A stretch of 64,000 bases of DNA from an uncultured Prevotellaceae bacterium. GTDB taxonomy: Bacteria > Bacteroidota > Bacteroidia > Bacteroidales > Bacteroidaceae. The translations under genes and the position numbers were made by a program. Positions 1-7,213 of the stretch are shown here, one piece after another; the stretch's first letter is position 1; every line of letters starts with the position of its first letter. The notes beneath the pieces were generated by a model. That model was not told the DNA's origin, made no database searches, and worked only from the letters and a program-made list of their open reading frames with translations. The stretch lies in the NCBI GenBank assembly GCA_902775605.1, contig CACYNE010000001.1, positions 96,881 to 160,880 on the forward strand. Reading direction: 5' to 3'.

Positions 1-377
1 ATGATGACATGTCGGTCGCTCACCTGACAAAGGCCCAGCAGATGTACCTCTCGCTTACTCATCTCAGGAAGGTTAGGGTCGTTGTTCACATTCGACACGA
101 AATCCTCTACGCGCTTTGTCAAATCACCAACCTCTATTGCCTCGCCATTGCAGGTCAGATGGCCATCAGCACCCAATGTCAAACAGAGGGCATTGCGTTT
201 CTTCACAACCACTTCCTGCTCCTGGCTATGGTCCTCAGGCGTAGGTAGTTGGCGTGGAAGTCCCCAGTCACTGTCCATAGAAGAGGTCACGAGAAAGAAG
301 ATCAGCAGCATGAATGATATATCGGCTGTTGATGTGGTGTTCAGACCAGGCATCTCTCTTCTTCTACGTGCAAACAT
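1..377 (-). CDS. exbD: ExbD/TolR-family biopolymer transport protein (3' end cut by window edge)
   Basis: This is the proton-channel partner of ExbB, which energises TonB-dependent outer-membrane transport from the inner membrane. The reading frame opens at 377 (MFARRRREMPGLNTTSTADI) and stays open to base 1, so at least 125 residues are visible and the C-terminus is missing. A short basic N-terminus is followed by one membrane segment containing the family motif D-I-S-F-M-L-L-I-F-F-L-V-T, in which the Asp is the conserved proton-path residue. It begins 5 nt after the stop of a tiny membrane ORF, which itself follows exbB, so the three appear co-transcribed. The assignment is firm; only the C-terminal periplasmic domain cannot be checked. 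Confidence 0.88.
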   Translation of the reverse strand, partial: MFARRRREMPGLNTTSTADISFMLLIFFLVTSSMDSDWGLPRQLPTPEDHSQEQEVVVKKRNALCLTLGADGHLTCNGEAIEVGDLTKRVEDFVSNVNNDPNLPEMSKREVHLLGLCQVSDRHVI

Positions 378-382
378 CTTAA

Positions 383-484
383 TCAGTCGTTATGCGTGGT
401 GTATTGATGAATCATAGACCATGCTACCAGTACAGCCAGCACGCCCATCAACACATAAATGGTATAGAGCAGAACGTCAATCAT
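383..484 (-). CDS. 33-residue single-span membrane peptide between exbB and exbD
   Basis: An ATG at 484 opens a 33-codon frame ending in TGA at 383-385. It starts 6 nt after the exbB stop and ends 5 nt before the exbD start. The product begins MIDVLLYTIYVLMGVLAVLV and has one hydrophobic segment (about residues 4-25) followed by a short polar tail rich in His, Thr and Asn. Its tight fit between two genes of one complex and its membrane character argue for a real small subunit or assembly factor of the Exb complex. That role is inference: I recognise no named family. The main alternative is a spacer that happens to lack stops. Confidence 0.6.
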   Translation of the reverse strand: MIDVLLYTIYVLMGVLAVLVAWSMIHQYTTHND

Positions 485-490
485 ATCTCT

Positions 491-1339
491 TTAACTTTTT
501 ACCTTTTTACCCTTATTCTTCGCAATAATGTCCATCAAGCCGATGGCACCTTCCTCCATCTGGATGGTAAGGCGATCAATACGTGAATTGACAAAGTTAT
601 AAAAGACTTGGAGAATCAAGGCCACCACGATACCAAAGATGGTGGTTATCAGGGCCACCTTCATACCCTCGGCCACAATGGTAGGACTGATATCGCCTTC
701 GGCCTGAATCTGGTCGAAAGCCATCACCATACCAATAACGGTACCAAGGAAGCCCAACGAGGGAGCAATGGCGATGCAGAGCTTGATCCATGAGGTGCCA
801 CGCTCCAAGCGGGCGGTCTGAACAGAACCATAACTGATGATGCTGCGCTCGATGTCCTCGGCACTCTCGTCAATATGGAGCAGACCCTGATAGCAGACGC
901 TGGCCACAGGACCGCGTGTGTCACGGCAGATAGCCTTGGCACCTTCCACATCGTCGGCCTCGACCTTCTTCTCTATGTCGGCCAGCAGTTTCTTGGTGTT
1001 AATCTCTGAGAGGGTCAGATAGATGATACGCTCAATGCACAGCGCCAGCCCCAGCACCAGGACAAAGGCCACCAGCGACATATACTTAGGATCGCCCTCC
1101 ACAAACTTGTTCTTCAACTGTTCGTGGAATCCCATGCCCTCGGCATCGGCCATGGCCTGCAATTCGGCCATATCCTCATCGCCAATCATTTCTTCTACTG
1201 AAAGGTCAGCAGCAGAGCTGTCCACCTGAGTTGTCTTCACAGCACTCACAGAATCAACAGTCTGTGTGTCCTGTGCTTGCGCTGTCTGCCCTAACACCAA
1301 CATACATGTCAGAGCCATGACGGTCATCAGTCTTTTCAT
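491..1339 (-). CDS. exbB: MotA/TolQ/ExbB proton channel family protein
   Basis: Inner-membrane proton channel that drives TonB or Tol-type energy transduction together with ExbD. The start at 1339 (MKRLMTVMALTCML) is preferred because it gives a signal-peptide-like N-terminus ending near AQA; the frame upstream runs toward tRNA-Ser. A roughly 60-residue acidic linker follows, then the first membrane span (FVLVLGLALCIERIIYLT) and the TolQ/ExbB core with the G-T-V-I-G-M pore-helix region near the second span (APSLGFLGTVIGMVMAF) and a third span (IFGIVVALILQVFYN). At 282 residues it is longer than E. coli ExbB because of the N-terminal extension, which is common in Bacteroidetes. It is first in an operon with the small membrane ORF and exbD. 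Confidence 0.9.
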   Translation of the reverse strand: MKRLMTVMALTCMLVLGQTAQAQDTQTVDSVSAVKTTQVDSSAADLSVEEMIGDEDMAELQAMADAEGMGFHEQLKNKFVEGDPKYMSLVAFVLVLGLALCIERIIYLTLSEINTKKLLADIEKKVEADDVEGAKAICRDTRGPVASVCYQGLLHIDESAEDIERSIISYGSVQTARLERGTSWIKLCIAIAPSLGFLGTVIGMVMAFDQIQAEGDISPTIVAEGMKVALITTIFGIVVALILQVFYNFVNSRIDRLTIQMEEGAIGLMDIIAKNKGKKVKS

Positions 1340-1421
1340 CTTTTTAATAATAAAAATCGGGAGGGGGAAGGGAAGCGGAGAGAACATTTCGCCTAAAAGC
1401 TCTGAACCTGTTCTTCCAAGC

Positions 1422-1508
1422 GGAGAGAACAGGATTCGAACCTGCGAACCGGTTTTGCCGGTTACACGCTTTCCAGGCGTGCCTCTTCAACCACTCGAGC
1501 ACCTCTCC
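1422..1508 (-). tRNA. tRNA-Ser (GGA)
   Basis: An 87-nt cloverleaf reads on the minus strand, with acceptor arms GGAGAGG/CTCTCC-type, a long variable arm (the GTAACCGGC...GCCGGTT hairpin) typical of class II tRNAs, and an anticodon loop CTGGAAA presenting GGA. The T-loop TTCGAAT is present. CCA is not encoded in this copy. It lies between tatD and exbB. Confidence 0.95.
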
Positions 1509-1525
1509 TTACTGTTAAGCGGATG

Positions 1526-1533
1526 CAAAGGTA
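1526..1533 (-). promoter_or_regulatory. Promoter -7 element for tRNA-Ser
   Basis: The minus strand reads TACCTTTG, a match to the Bacteroidetes -7 consensus TAnnTTTG, 17 nt upstream of the mature tRNA-Ser 5' end. Confidence 0.7.
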
Positions 1534-1582
1534 ATATAATTAAAGGAAAAACGAATCGTGAAAAGTGAAAAATTAATAATCT

Positions 1583-2374
1583 TTATAATTTTACGCCAAA
1601 CACACGCGCTACATTCTCGTTGGTTTGCACTGCCAGTTCGGCAGGAGTGATGCCATAAGCCTCAGCCATTCGCTCCAACACATACTTTACATAAGCAGGC
1701 TCATTGCGCTGGCCTCGCATGGGGACGGGGGCCATATAGGGGGCATCAGTCTCAAGCACGATACGGTCGAGGGGTACAGCCTGCGGAAGGGTTTCGGGCA
1801 GATGACTTTTCTTAAAGGTGAGCACACCACCTACGCCCAACACAAAACGATCGAACTGCAACAGTTCTGCAGCCTCTTTCTCGTTGCCCGTAAAACAATG
1901 GAACACACCACCAGGCAGGTCCTTAGCATAACGCTTAATGATGGCCACCATCTCATTTTGCGCTTTCCTACAATGAATCATCAAGGGCAGTTGCGCCTCA
2001 ACAGCCCATTGCACATGAGCCTCGAAGGCCTCCAATTGTTCCTTCTCAAACTCACGACTCCAATAGAAATCGAGCCCCACCTCGCCAATGGCGATTGGAG
2101 GTGAGAGGTGAGAGGTGAGAGGTGAGATGATAGATTTTATTTCTGCGAGCTGTTCACGCCAGTCGGCACGCACCTCCTCTGGATGCAAGCCTATCATGGG
2201 ATAGAGGGTATCAGGATACTGTTGACAGAGTGCCAAAATGCGCTGAGAAGAGGACAAATCAATGGCTGGCAGAAAGACTTTCCCTACCCCAGCCTCACGA
2301 GCCCGCTGCATCACCGCCTCGCGGTCTTCGTTAAACTCCTCGCCATCCAGATGGCAATGCGTATCAACAAACAT
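1583..2374 (-). CDS. tatD: TatD family metal-dependent DNase
   Basis: Predicted cytoplasmic TIM-barrel metallohydrolase (3'-5' DNase/RNase family). The metal-binding opening FVDTHCHLDGEEF (the HxH motif), the conserved IGEVGLDFYW, the LMIHCR segment and FHCFTGN are visible, with LETDAPY near residue 209. Length is 263 residues, normal for the family. Just before the IGEVGLD motif sits ISPLTSHLSPP, encoded by four tandem heptamers (2101-2128), which looks like an in-frame expansion of a surface loop. The gene starts 13 nt after the upstream prenyl synthetase stop, so it is probably in the tonB-prenyl synthetase-tatD transcript. Confidence 0.93.
   Translation of the reverse strand: MFVDTHCHLDGEEFNEDREAVMQRAREAGVGKVFLPAIDLSSSQRILALCQQYPDTLYPMIGLHPEEVRADWREQLAEIKSIISPLTSHLSPPIAIGEVGLDFYWSREFEKEQLEAFEAHVQWAVEAQLPLMIHCRKAQNEMVAIIKRYAKDLPGGVFHCFTGNEKEAAELLQFDRFVLGVGGVLTFKKSHLPETLPQAVPLDRIVLETDAPYMAPVPMRGQRNEPAYVKYVLERMAEAYGITPAELAVQTNENVARVFGVKL
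2101..2128. repeat. Heptamer tandem repeat inside tatD (4 x 7 nt)
   Basis: The plus strand reads GTGAGAG, GTGAGAG, GTGAGAG, GTGAGAT in exact 7-nt register. It lies in frame within tatD, immediately before the conserved IGEVGLD motif codons. Confidence 0.9.
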
Positions 2375-2387
2375 CCCTTTTGCCTTT

Positions 2388-3362
2388 TTACTTTTCCCTA
2401 TGCATCATGGCATTCGTGTACTGACGCAGCACCTCCTTGCGTTCGCTAACCACACTAACCTGCTCCAGCAATGCCTTGCCCTGCTCAAAGAAGAAGTTGA
2501 TCTTCTCCTCGCACAACTGACGGATACCAATCTCATCGTACAGACGCGTCACAGCAGCCACCTTCTCAGCGCGATTGAAGGTCTTGGCCTCAATCCACTT
2601 CATCAGTTCAGCACGCTGAGCATCGTTGGCACGATTCACGGCATTGATAAGCATATAGGTCTTTTTGTTTGAAGTGATATCACCACCAATGGCCTTACCA
2701 AACACCTTGGGGTCGCCATAGACATCGAGCAGGTCGTCCTGTAACTGGAAAGCCAGTCCAATCTTCTCACCAAACTGGTAGAGCAAGTCAGCATCCTTGG
2801 CAGAAGCACCACCCAACAGAGCTCCCATCTTCAGCGCGCAGGCCAGCAGTACACTGGTCTTCAGGCGAATCATCTCGATATATTCGTCCTCCGTAACATC
2901 ATTACGCGTTTCGAAGTCCATGTCGTATTGCTGTCCCTCGCCAATCTCCAGAGCTGTCTCTGTAAAGAGCTCCAGTGTCTGTGGCAGGAACTGTGCATCG
3001 CACTGGGCCACACGCTGGTAGGCTAGCACCAACATCGAGTCGCCAGAGAGGATGGCGGTATTGTCATCCCACTTCTTATGAACGGTGGGCTGTCCGCGAC
3101 GCACATCGGCATTGTCCATCAGGTCATCATGGAGCAACGTATAGTTATGATAGGTCTCCAAGCCCAAGGCAGGCATCAGGATATCCTCTGGATGCTCCTT
3201 AAAGAGATTATAACTCAGCAACATCAGTACAGGACGGATGCGCTTGCCCCCGAGCGACAGGACATAACGGATGGGGGCATAGAGGGAGGTTGGCTTACGA
3301 TCATACGGCAAGGTATCCAGCCCTTGATTCACTACTTTCAAAATCTCGTCAGATGTCATCAT
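2388..3362 (-). CDS. Polyprenyl synthetase (trans-isoprenyl diphosphate synthase)
   Basis: Cytoplasmic enzyme condensing isopentenyl diphosphate with an allylic diphosphate to make a longer prenyl diphosphate for quinones or other lipids. The first Asp-rich motif region (LLHDDLMDNADVRR, around residue 76) and the second (FQLQDDLLDVYGD, around residue 205) are intact, along with GGKRIRP near the N-terminus. Length is 324 residues, normal. Chain length cannot be fixed from sequence alone, though geranylgeranyl or farnesyl type is the usual call. A second ATG lies one codon inside the chosen start. It sits 35 nt downstream of tonB and 13 nt upstream of tatD. Confidence 0.92.
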   Translation of the reverse strand: MMTSDEILKVVNQGLDTLPYDRKPTSLYAPIRYVLSLGGKRIRPVLMLLSYNLFKEHPEDILMPALGLETYHNYTLLHDDLMDNADVRRGQPTVHKKWDDNTAILSGDSMLVLAYQRVAQCDAQFLPQTLELFTETALEIGEGQQYDMDFETRNDVTEDEYIEMIRLKTSVLLACALKMGALLGGASAKDADLLYQFGEKIGLAFQLQDDLLDVYGDPKVFGKAIGGDITSNKKTYMLINAVNRANDAQRAELMKWIEAKTFNRAEKVAAVTRLYDEIGIRQLCEEKINFFFEQGKALLEQVSVVSERKEVLRQYTNAMMHREK

Positions 3363-3397
3363 AACTATATCAATTTTACTTTCTATCTCTTTATCCT

Positions 3398-4087
3398 TTA
3401 CAGTTTAAACACCACAGGAATACACACCTTGGTGCGACAAGGCTGTCCATCCTGAATACCTGCTGTCCAGCGAGGCATCATGCGCAACACACGCAACACC
3501 TCACGATCGCAAAGGTTATTCAAAGACTTCACCACCTTCACATCGGTCAGCGAGCCATCTTTATTGACAATAAACTCTGCCACCACCTTACCTTGAATCT
3601 TGCGTTCCTGAGCCAGCGGGGGATATTTCAGGTTGCGCTGCAACCATTTCATCATCTCAACAGCACCACCAGGAAACTGAGGCAGATCTTCTACCACGCG
3701 AAAACTGATGGGTTCCTCTTCGTCAGGTTCTGGTTCTTTCTGCTCCTCTTCGTCCAGGGCACTCATATCATTGTCCATATCGGTCTCCACAGGTTCATCA
3801 TCCTGCAGAAGTTCCGTCTGTTCTTCCTCTGCCACAATCAGTTTCTTGGCGGGTTCCGGTTCAGCCTTAGGGGCCAGCATCAACTCATCCTCTGGTCGCA
3901 TCAGCGACGACAAGTCTTCGTCCATGGAAAACATTTCCAGCAAATCAGGATCATTAAGGGGGTCGTCAGGCTCTACGCTGTAGTTCAGACCTACAAACAA
4001 ACACGAAAGCGCAATCACCAAGCCCAGCGCGAATCGTCCAAACCATCCGCGCTCCAGATCTGCTTTTTTACTTTTCTTCGCTTCCAT
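3398..4087 (-). CDS. tonB: Energy transducer TonB
   Basis: Links the ExbB/ExbD proton channel to outer-membrane TonB-dependent receptors. The start at 4087 (MEAKKSKKADLERGW) gives a cytoplasmic basic head, one signal-anchor span (residues about 16-34), a Pro/Glu-rich periplasmic linker with several acidic stretches, and a C-terminal TonB domain including RVVEDLPQFPGG, LKYPPLA and GKVVAEFIVNKDGS, the pattern typical of Bacteroidetes TonB. Length is 230 residues. The frame is open further upstream, but that stretch is low-complexity and lies in the divergent promoter region shared with porQ. Confidence 0.9.
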   Translation of the reverse strand: MEAKKSKKADLERGWFGRFALGLVIALSCLFVGLNYSVEPDDPLNDPDLLEMFSMDEDLSSLMRPEDELMLAPKAEPEPAKKLIVAEEEQTELLQDDEPVETDMDNDMSALDEEEQKEPEPDEEEPISFRVVEDLPQFPGGAVEMMKWLQRNLKYPPLAQERKIQGKVVAEFIVNKDGSLTDVKVVKSLNNLCDREVLRVLRMMPRWTAGIQDGQPCRTKVCIPVVFKL

Positions 4088-4157
4088 ATTTGCCGTGCAA
4101 AGGTACGAATAAGTGAGCGAAATAGAAAGAAAAAACTGTTTTTTTTTCATTTCCGAA

Positions 4158-4165
4158 CAAAAGTA
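4158..4165 (-). promoter_or_regulatory. Promoter -7 element for tonB operon
   Basis: The minus strand reads TACTTTTG (TAnnTTTG), giving a leader of about 60 nt. A second match, TACCTTTG at 4098-4105, lies only about 10 nt before the tonB ATG and would produce an essentially leaderless transcript; either or both could act. Confidence 0.5.
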
Positions 4166-4264
4166 CCTTCGAGGCATAGCCTCAGAGGTACGAAATGCTA
4201 AAGGAAAAACAAAATAAATAAGAAAAAAAATCGTTATAACAAAAGTAATCTCTAGTTTATTTCG

Positions 4265-4272
4265 TATCTTTG
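4265..4272 (+). promoter_or_regulatory. Promoter -7 element for porQ-cmk
   Basis: TATCTTTG matches TAnnTTTG about 56 nt upstream of the preferred porQ ATG. No clear -33 TTTG is seen at the usual spacing. It is divergent from the tonB promoter. Confidence 0.5.
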
Positions 4273-4328
4273 TGCCCGATTTCAGAAAAGAAAAAAAACA
4301 AAAGGGTAAAAAAGGAAAAAAGAAAAAG

Positions 4329-5273
4329 ATGAAACGCGTCGTACTGTCAGCCCTGTTCTCGGCACTTGCCATGATGAGTCATGCGCAGGACAGCGAGACC
4401 GTGTTCAACTTTCTGCGCCTGCCCGTCAGTGCCCATACGGCAGCACTGGGAGGCGATAATATCACGCTGGCCGATGATGATGCCTCGCTGGTGTTCCATA
4501 ACCCCGCTTTGATTAATAATGTGAGCGACCGCACCCTGGGTCTCAACATGATGACCTATATGCAAGGCTCCGTCACAGGAAGTGCCTCGTATAGCCAGGC
4601 TGTTGGCGAACGCGGCACATGGGGTGTTCAGGGACGCTTCATCTCGTATGGTGAGATGAAGGAGACCACCTATGACAACCAGCAGACGGGCACCTTCAGC
4701 GCCAAGGACTTTGCCGTGGGAGGCACCTTTGCCTACGGACTCACCGAACATATCAACGGTGGCATCACTGCCAAGATGGTGGCCTCGTATATCGGGCACT
4801 ACAACTCCATCGCTGCTGCTGTGGACCTGGGTCTCAACTACTACGACCCAGACACAGAATGGAGCATCGGTGCCGTGGCTCGCAACCTGGGTGGACAACT
4901 TACAGCCTATGAGGATGACTTTGAAAGAATGCCTCTCGACCTGCAGCTGGGTGTCACCAAACGCCTCATCGGCTCACCCCTGCGATTCTCGGCTACGCTG
5001 GTTCGGCTGAACGACTGGCACTACGGACTGGGGAAGCACTTCGTTCTGGGTGCCGACCTGATGCTGTCGGATCAGTTTTATGTGGCAGCGGGCTATAACG
5101 CCATGCGTGCCTCAGAAATGAAGATTACCTCTGGCGAATCTGAGAGTTCACACGGCGCAGCCCTCTCTTTTGGTGCCGGCATGATCCTCGAACGCCTCAG
5201 CCTGCACGTGGCCTATGGCAAATACCACGTCAGCAGCAATTCTCTGATGATTAACTTCTCGTACATATTATGA
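4329..5273 (+). CDS. porQ: Type IX secretion system protein PorQ
   Basis: Outer-membrane beta-barrel-type component of the T9SS, associated in Porphyromonas with the attachment complex. The start at 4329 ([16 protein letters not shown]) gives a signal peptide cleaved near SHAQ; an ATG 19 codons upstream would put a Lys-rich run ahead of it and is less likely. The mature part begins [23 protein letters not shown] with [13 protein letters not shown], characteristic of the PorQ/PorV-like fold, and alternates short amphipathic strands to an aromatic C-terminus (SYIL). Length is 314 residues. The stop overlaps the cmk start (ATGA), the same porQ-cmk order known in Porphyromonas. Confidence 0.87.
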   Translation: MKRVVLSALFSALAMMSHAQDSETVFNFLRLPVSAHTAALGGDNITLADDDASLVFHNPALINNVSDRTLGLNMMTYMQGSVTGSASYSQAVGERGTWGVQGRFISYGEMKETTYDNQQTGTFSAKDFAVGGTFAYGLTEHINGGITAKMVASYIGHYNSIAAAVDLGLNYYDPDTEWSIGAVARNLGGQLTAYEDDFERMPLDLQLGVTKRLIGSPLRFSATLVRLNDWHYGLGKHFVLGADLMLSDQFYVAAGYNAMRASEMKITSGESESSHGAALSFGAGMILERLSLHVAYGKYHVSSNSLMINFSYIL

Positions 5274-5953
5274 AAAAGATTACAATAGCTATCGATGGCC
5301 ATTCTTCGTGCGGCAAGAGCACTATGGCCAAAGAACTGGCCCGCAAGGTGGGCTATGTTTACGTTGATACAGGCGCCATGTATCGCGCCGTCACCCTCTA
5401 TGCCCTGCGCAACAACTTCTTCGCTGCCGATGGTACCGTATTGGAGCAACCCCTCAGTGAAGCGATGTCTCAGATAGAAATCGACCAGCGTCTTGTTGAC
5501 GGCAAGACTACCACATTCCTCAATGGCGAGAATGTGGAGCGCGAGATTCGCGGACTAGAAGTGAGCAATCACGTCAGCCCCATTGCTGCCATTCCTTTCG
5601 TACGCACCGCTCTCGTGGCTCAGCAACAGAAGATGGGTCGTGAGGGAGGCATCGTGATGGATGGCCGCGACATCGGCACCACCGTATTCCCCAATGCCGA
5701 GCTGAAGATTTTTGTGACGGCCTCAGCAGAAGTACGTGCCCAGCGCCGCTACGACGAACTGCAGCAGAAAGGCATGCCTGCCGACTATGCCGACATTCTG
5801 AAGAATGTGCAGGAGCGCGACTACATCGACTCACATCGCGATGTATCACCCCTCCGCCAGGCTGATGACGCCCTTCTCCTCGACAATAGTCACATGACTA
5901 TCGAAGAGCAGAACAAATGGCTGAAGGAGCAATTTGAGAAGGCTTGTCAGTAA
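5270..5953 (+). CDS. cmk: Cytidylate kinase
   Basis: Phosphorylates CMP and dCMP using ATP in pyrimidine nucleotide salvage and supply. The P-loop [17 protein letters not shown] (residues about 8-24), [11 protein letters not shown], the [23 protein letters not shown] segment and [14 protein letters not shown] are all present. Length is 227 residues, normal. It overlaps porQ by 4 nt, so translation is probably coupled. Confidence 0.96.
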   Translation: MKKITIAIDGHSSCGKSTMAKELARKVGYVYVDTGAMYRAVTLYALRNNFFAADGTVLEQPLSEAMSQIEIDQRLVDGKTTTFLNGENVEREIRGLEVSNHVSPIAAIPFVRTALVAQQQKMGREGGIVMDGRDIGTTVFPNAELKIFVTASAEVRAQRRYDELQQKGMPADYADILKNVQERDYIDSHRDVSPLRQADDALLLDNSHMTIEEQNKWLKEQFEKACQ

Positions 5954-6001
5954 CTAATAATTTCACACCGCAACACTCAGAAAACACTTCACTTTACGAA
6001 T

Positions 6002-7177
6002 ATGAAATCAAACACGAACAACTGGCACTTAGGCGAAATCGTCAGTCCACCACGAACAACGAGTTTGCTAAAACAAAGCAATAAGAATGTATATAACCGC
6101 CTTATTGATTTGCAATACATCTGTGTCCGCGAGGCCACAGAAAATAAGTGCGGTATCCTTGTAAGAGTGTTGGGCAAGACCAAAGCAGAAAGAATCATGT
6201 CTGTTTGCGGACAACCTTTCTGCAATGATGACAAGTTTCAGCTCTTTGAGGGGCAAGCCTTCTCCAGTTATTCTTTTCCTACAGTGGGAGAACTGATGGA
6301 AGTGCTTAACATCATCCGTAGTAATCCCAGCCTTCTCTCCCAATTCGAGGCAGCCTCAATGCCATTCGAGCTCAATTCTTTATTCTGGGTGAACGAAACC
6401 ACAATCAATTTCCCATTCACAAAGAAGCCTCGATGCTACGATGCATCAACAAACAGTCTTTGCAAAGCTCCAAAAGATAGTAAGCCCTATCGATTGACTA
6501 TGGTGTACTTCAACACAAAACAAGAACTGGTAGAGCCGGACATCATTGAATCCGTCATTGAGAAGCCCATTTTGGAGAAGCACGCCATTGAGGAGCCTGC
6601 CGTTGAGAAACTCATCATTAAGGAGCCCGTCATTGAGAAGTCTGCCGTTGAGAAGCCTGCCGTTGAGAAGCCCGTCAAGAAAAAGCCGGAAGGCAAGTCA
6701 GGAATGCGGGGAGTGATTATCTTTATCTGCATAGCCATCTCGATGATTGGAGCATTTATAGCCGGCAAACATTTTGGCGACCTAAATACGAACAATTTAG
6801 GAAACATTGAAAAGGGTTCTGTAACGAAATCAGCTGTAGAAGAAATTGTTTCCTCTGAGAAAAATAACGCACCATCACAACAGAAAGAAACCATTTCCCA
6901 ACCAAAGAAGAAGGATACACTCCTCACAACAGACCAATATGAAGCGATGGACATTCGTGTAAAAACGGGCGCGTATCGCATTATAGGTACTGAAAAAATC
7001 GTAACAGTAAAGCCCAACGAAGATTTGACTCGAATAAGCAACCGTACCCTTGGTCCGGGAATGGAATGCTATATAGAGGTCTATAACGGCATAAAGTCAG
7101 ACACGCATTTAGAACCTGGCCAAGAAATCAAGATTCCCAAGGTGGAATTAAAGAAAAAGAAGCCCCAAACCAACTAA
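6002..7177 (+). CDS. Unknown membrane protein with pentapeptide repeats and LysM-like C-terminus
   Basis: I do not recognise a full-length family. The N-terminal half (about residues 1-180) is soluble with no motif I can name. Residues about 186-225 are eight repeats of a Val/Ile-Glu-Lys-Pro-x unit encoded by a 15-nt tandem repeat. A Lys-rich stretch and one membrane span (about 237-257, VIIFICIAISMIGAFIAG) follow, then a linker and a LysM-like segment (about 328-383, with VTVKPNEDLTRISNRTLG and LEPGQEIKIPK). This suggests a protein anchored in the inner membrane with an extracytoplasmic peptidoglycan-binding tail. The gene looks more AT-rich and has less GC-biased codons than its neighbours, a possible sign of transfer. 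It converges with the S8 protease gene. Confidence 0.75.
   Translation: MKSNTNNWHLGEIVSPPRTTSLLKQSNKNVYNRLIDLQYICVREATENKCGILVRVLGKTKAERIMSVCGQPFCNDDKFQLFEGQAFSSYSFPTVGELMEVLNIIRSNPSLLSQFEAASMPFELNSLFWVNETTINFPFTKKPRCYDASTNSLCKAPKDSKPYRLTMVYFNTKQELVEPDIIESVIEKPILEKHAIEEPAVEKLIIKEPVIEKSAVEKPAVEKPVKKKPEGKSGMRGVIIFICIAISMIGAFIAGKHFGDLNTNNLGNIEKGSVTKSAVEEIVSSEKNNAPSQQKETISQPKKKDTLLTTDQYEAMDIRVKTGAYRIIGTEKIVTVKPNEDLTRISNRTLGPGMECYIEVYNGIKSDTHLEPGQEIKIPKVELKKKKPQTN
6557..6676 (+). repeat. 15-nt tandem repeat (8 units) encoding a xEKPx pentapeptide
   Basis: Eight imperfect 15-nt units such as GTTGAGAAGCCTGCC are in frame in the unknown LysM-like gene. A partial unit precedes them from 6545. Confidence 0.85.
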
Positions 7178-7213
7178 GAAAGGCTTCGGAGCATCTATAG
7201 AACAACGTGAAGG

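Noticed and set aside
4201-4372. N-terminal extension of TonB from an ATG at 4372
   Set aside because: The added region is Phe/Lys low complexity, overlaps the divergent porQ gene and contains both promoters; MEAKKSKK at 4087 fits the family.
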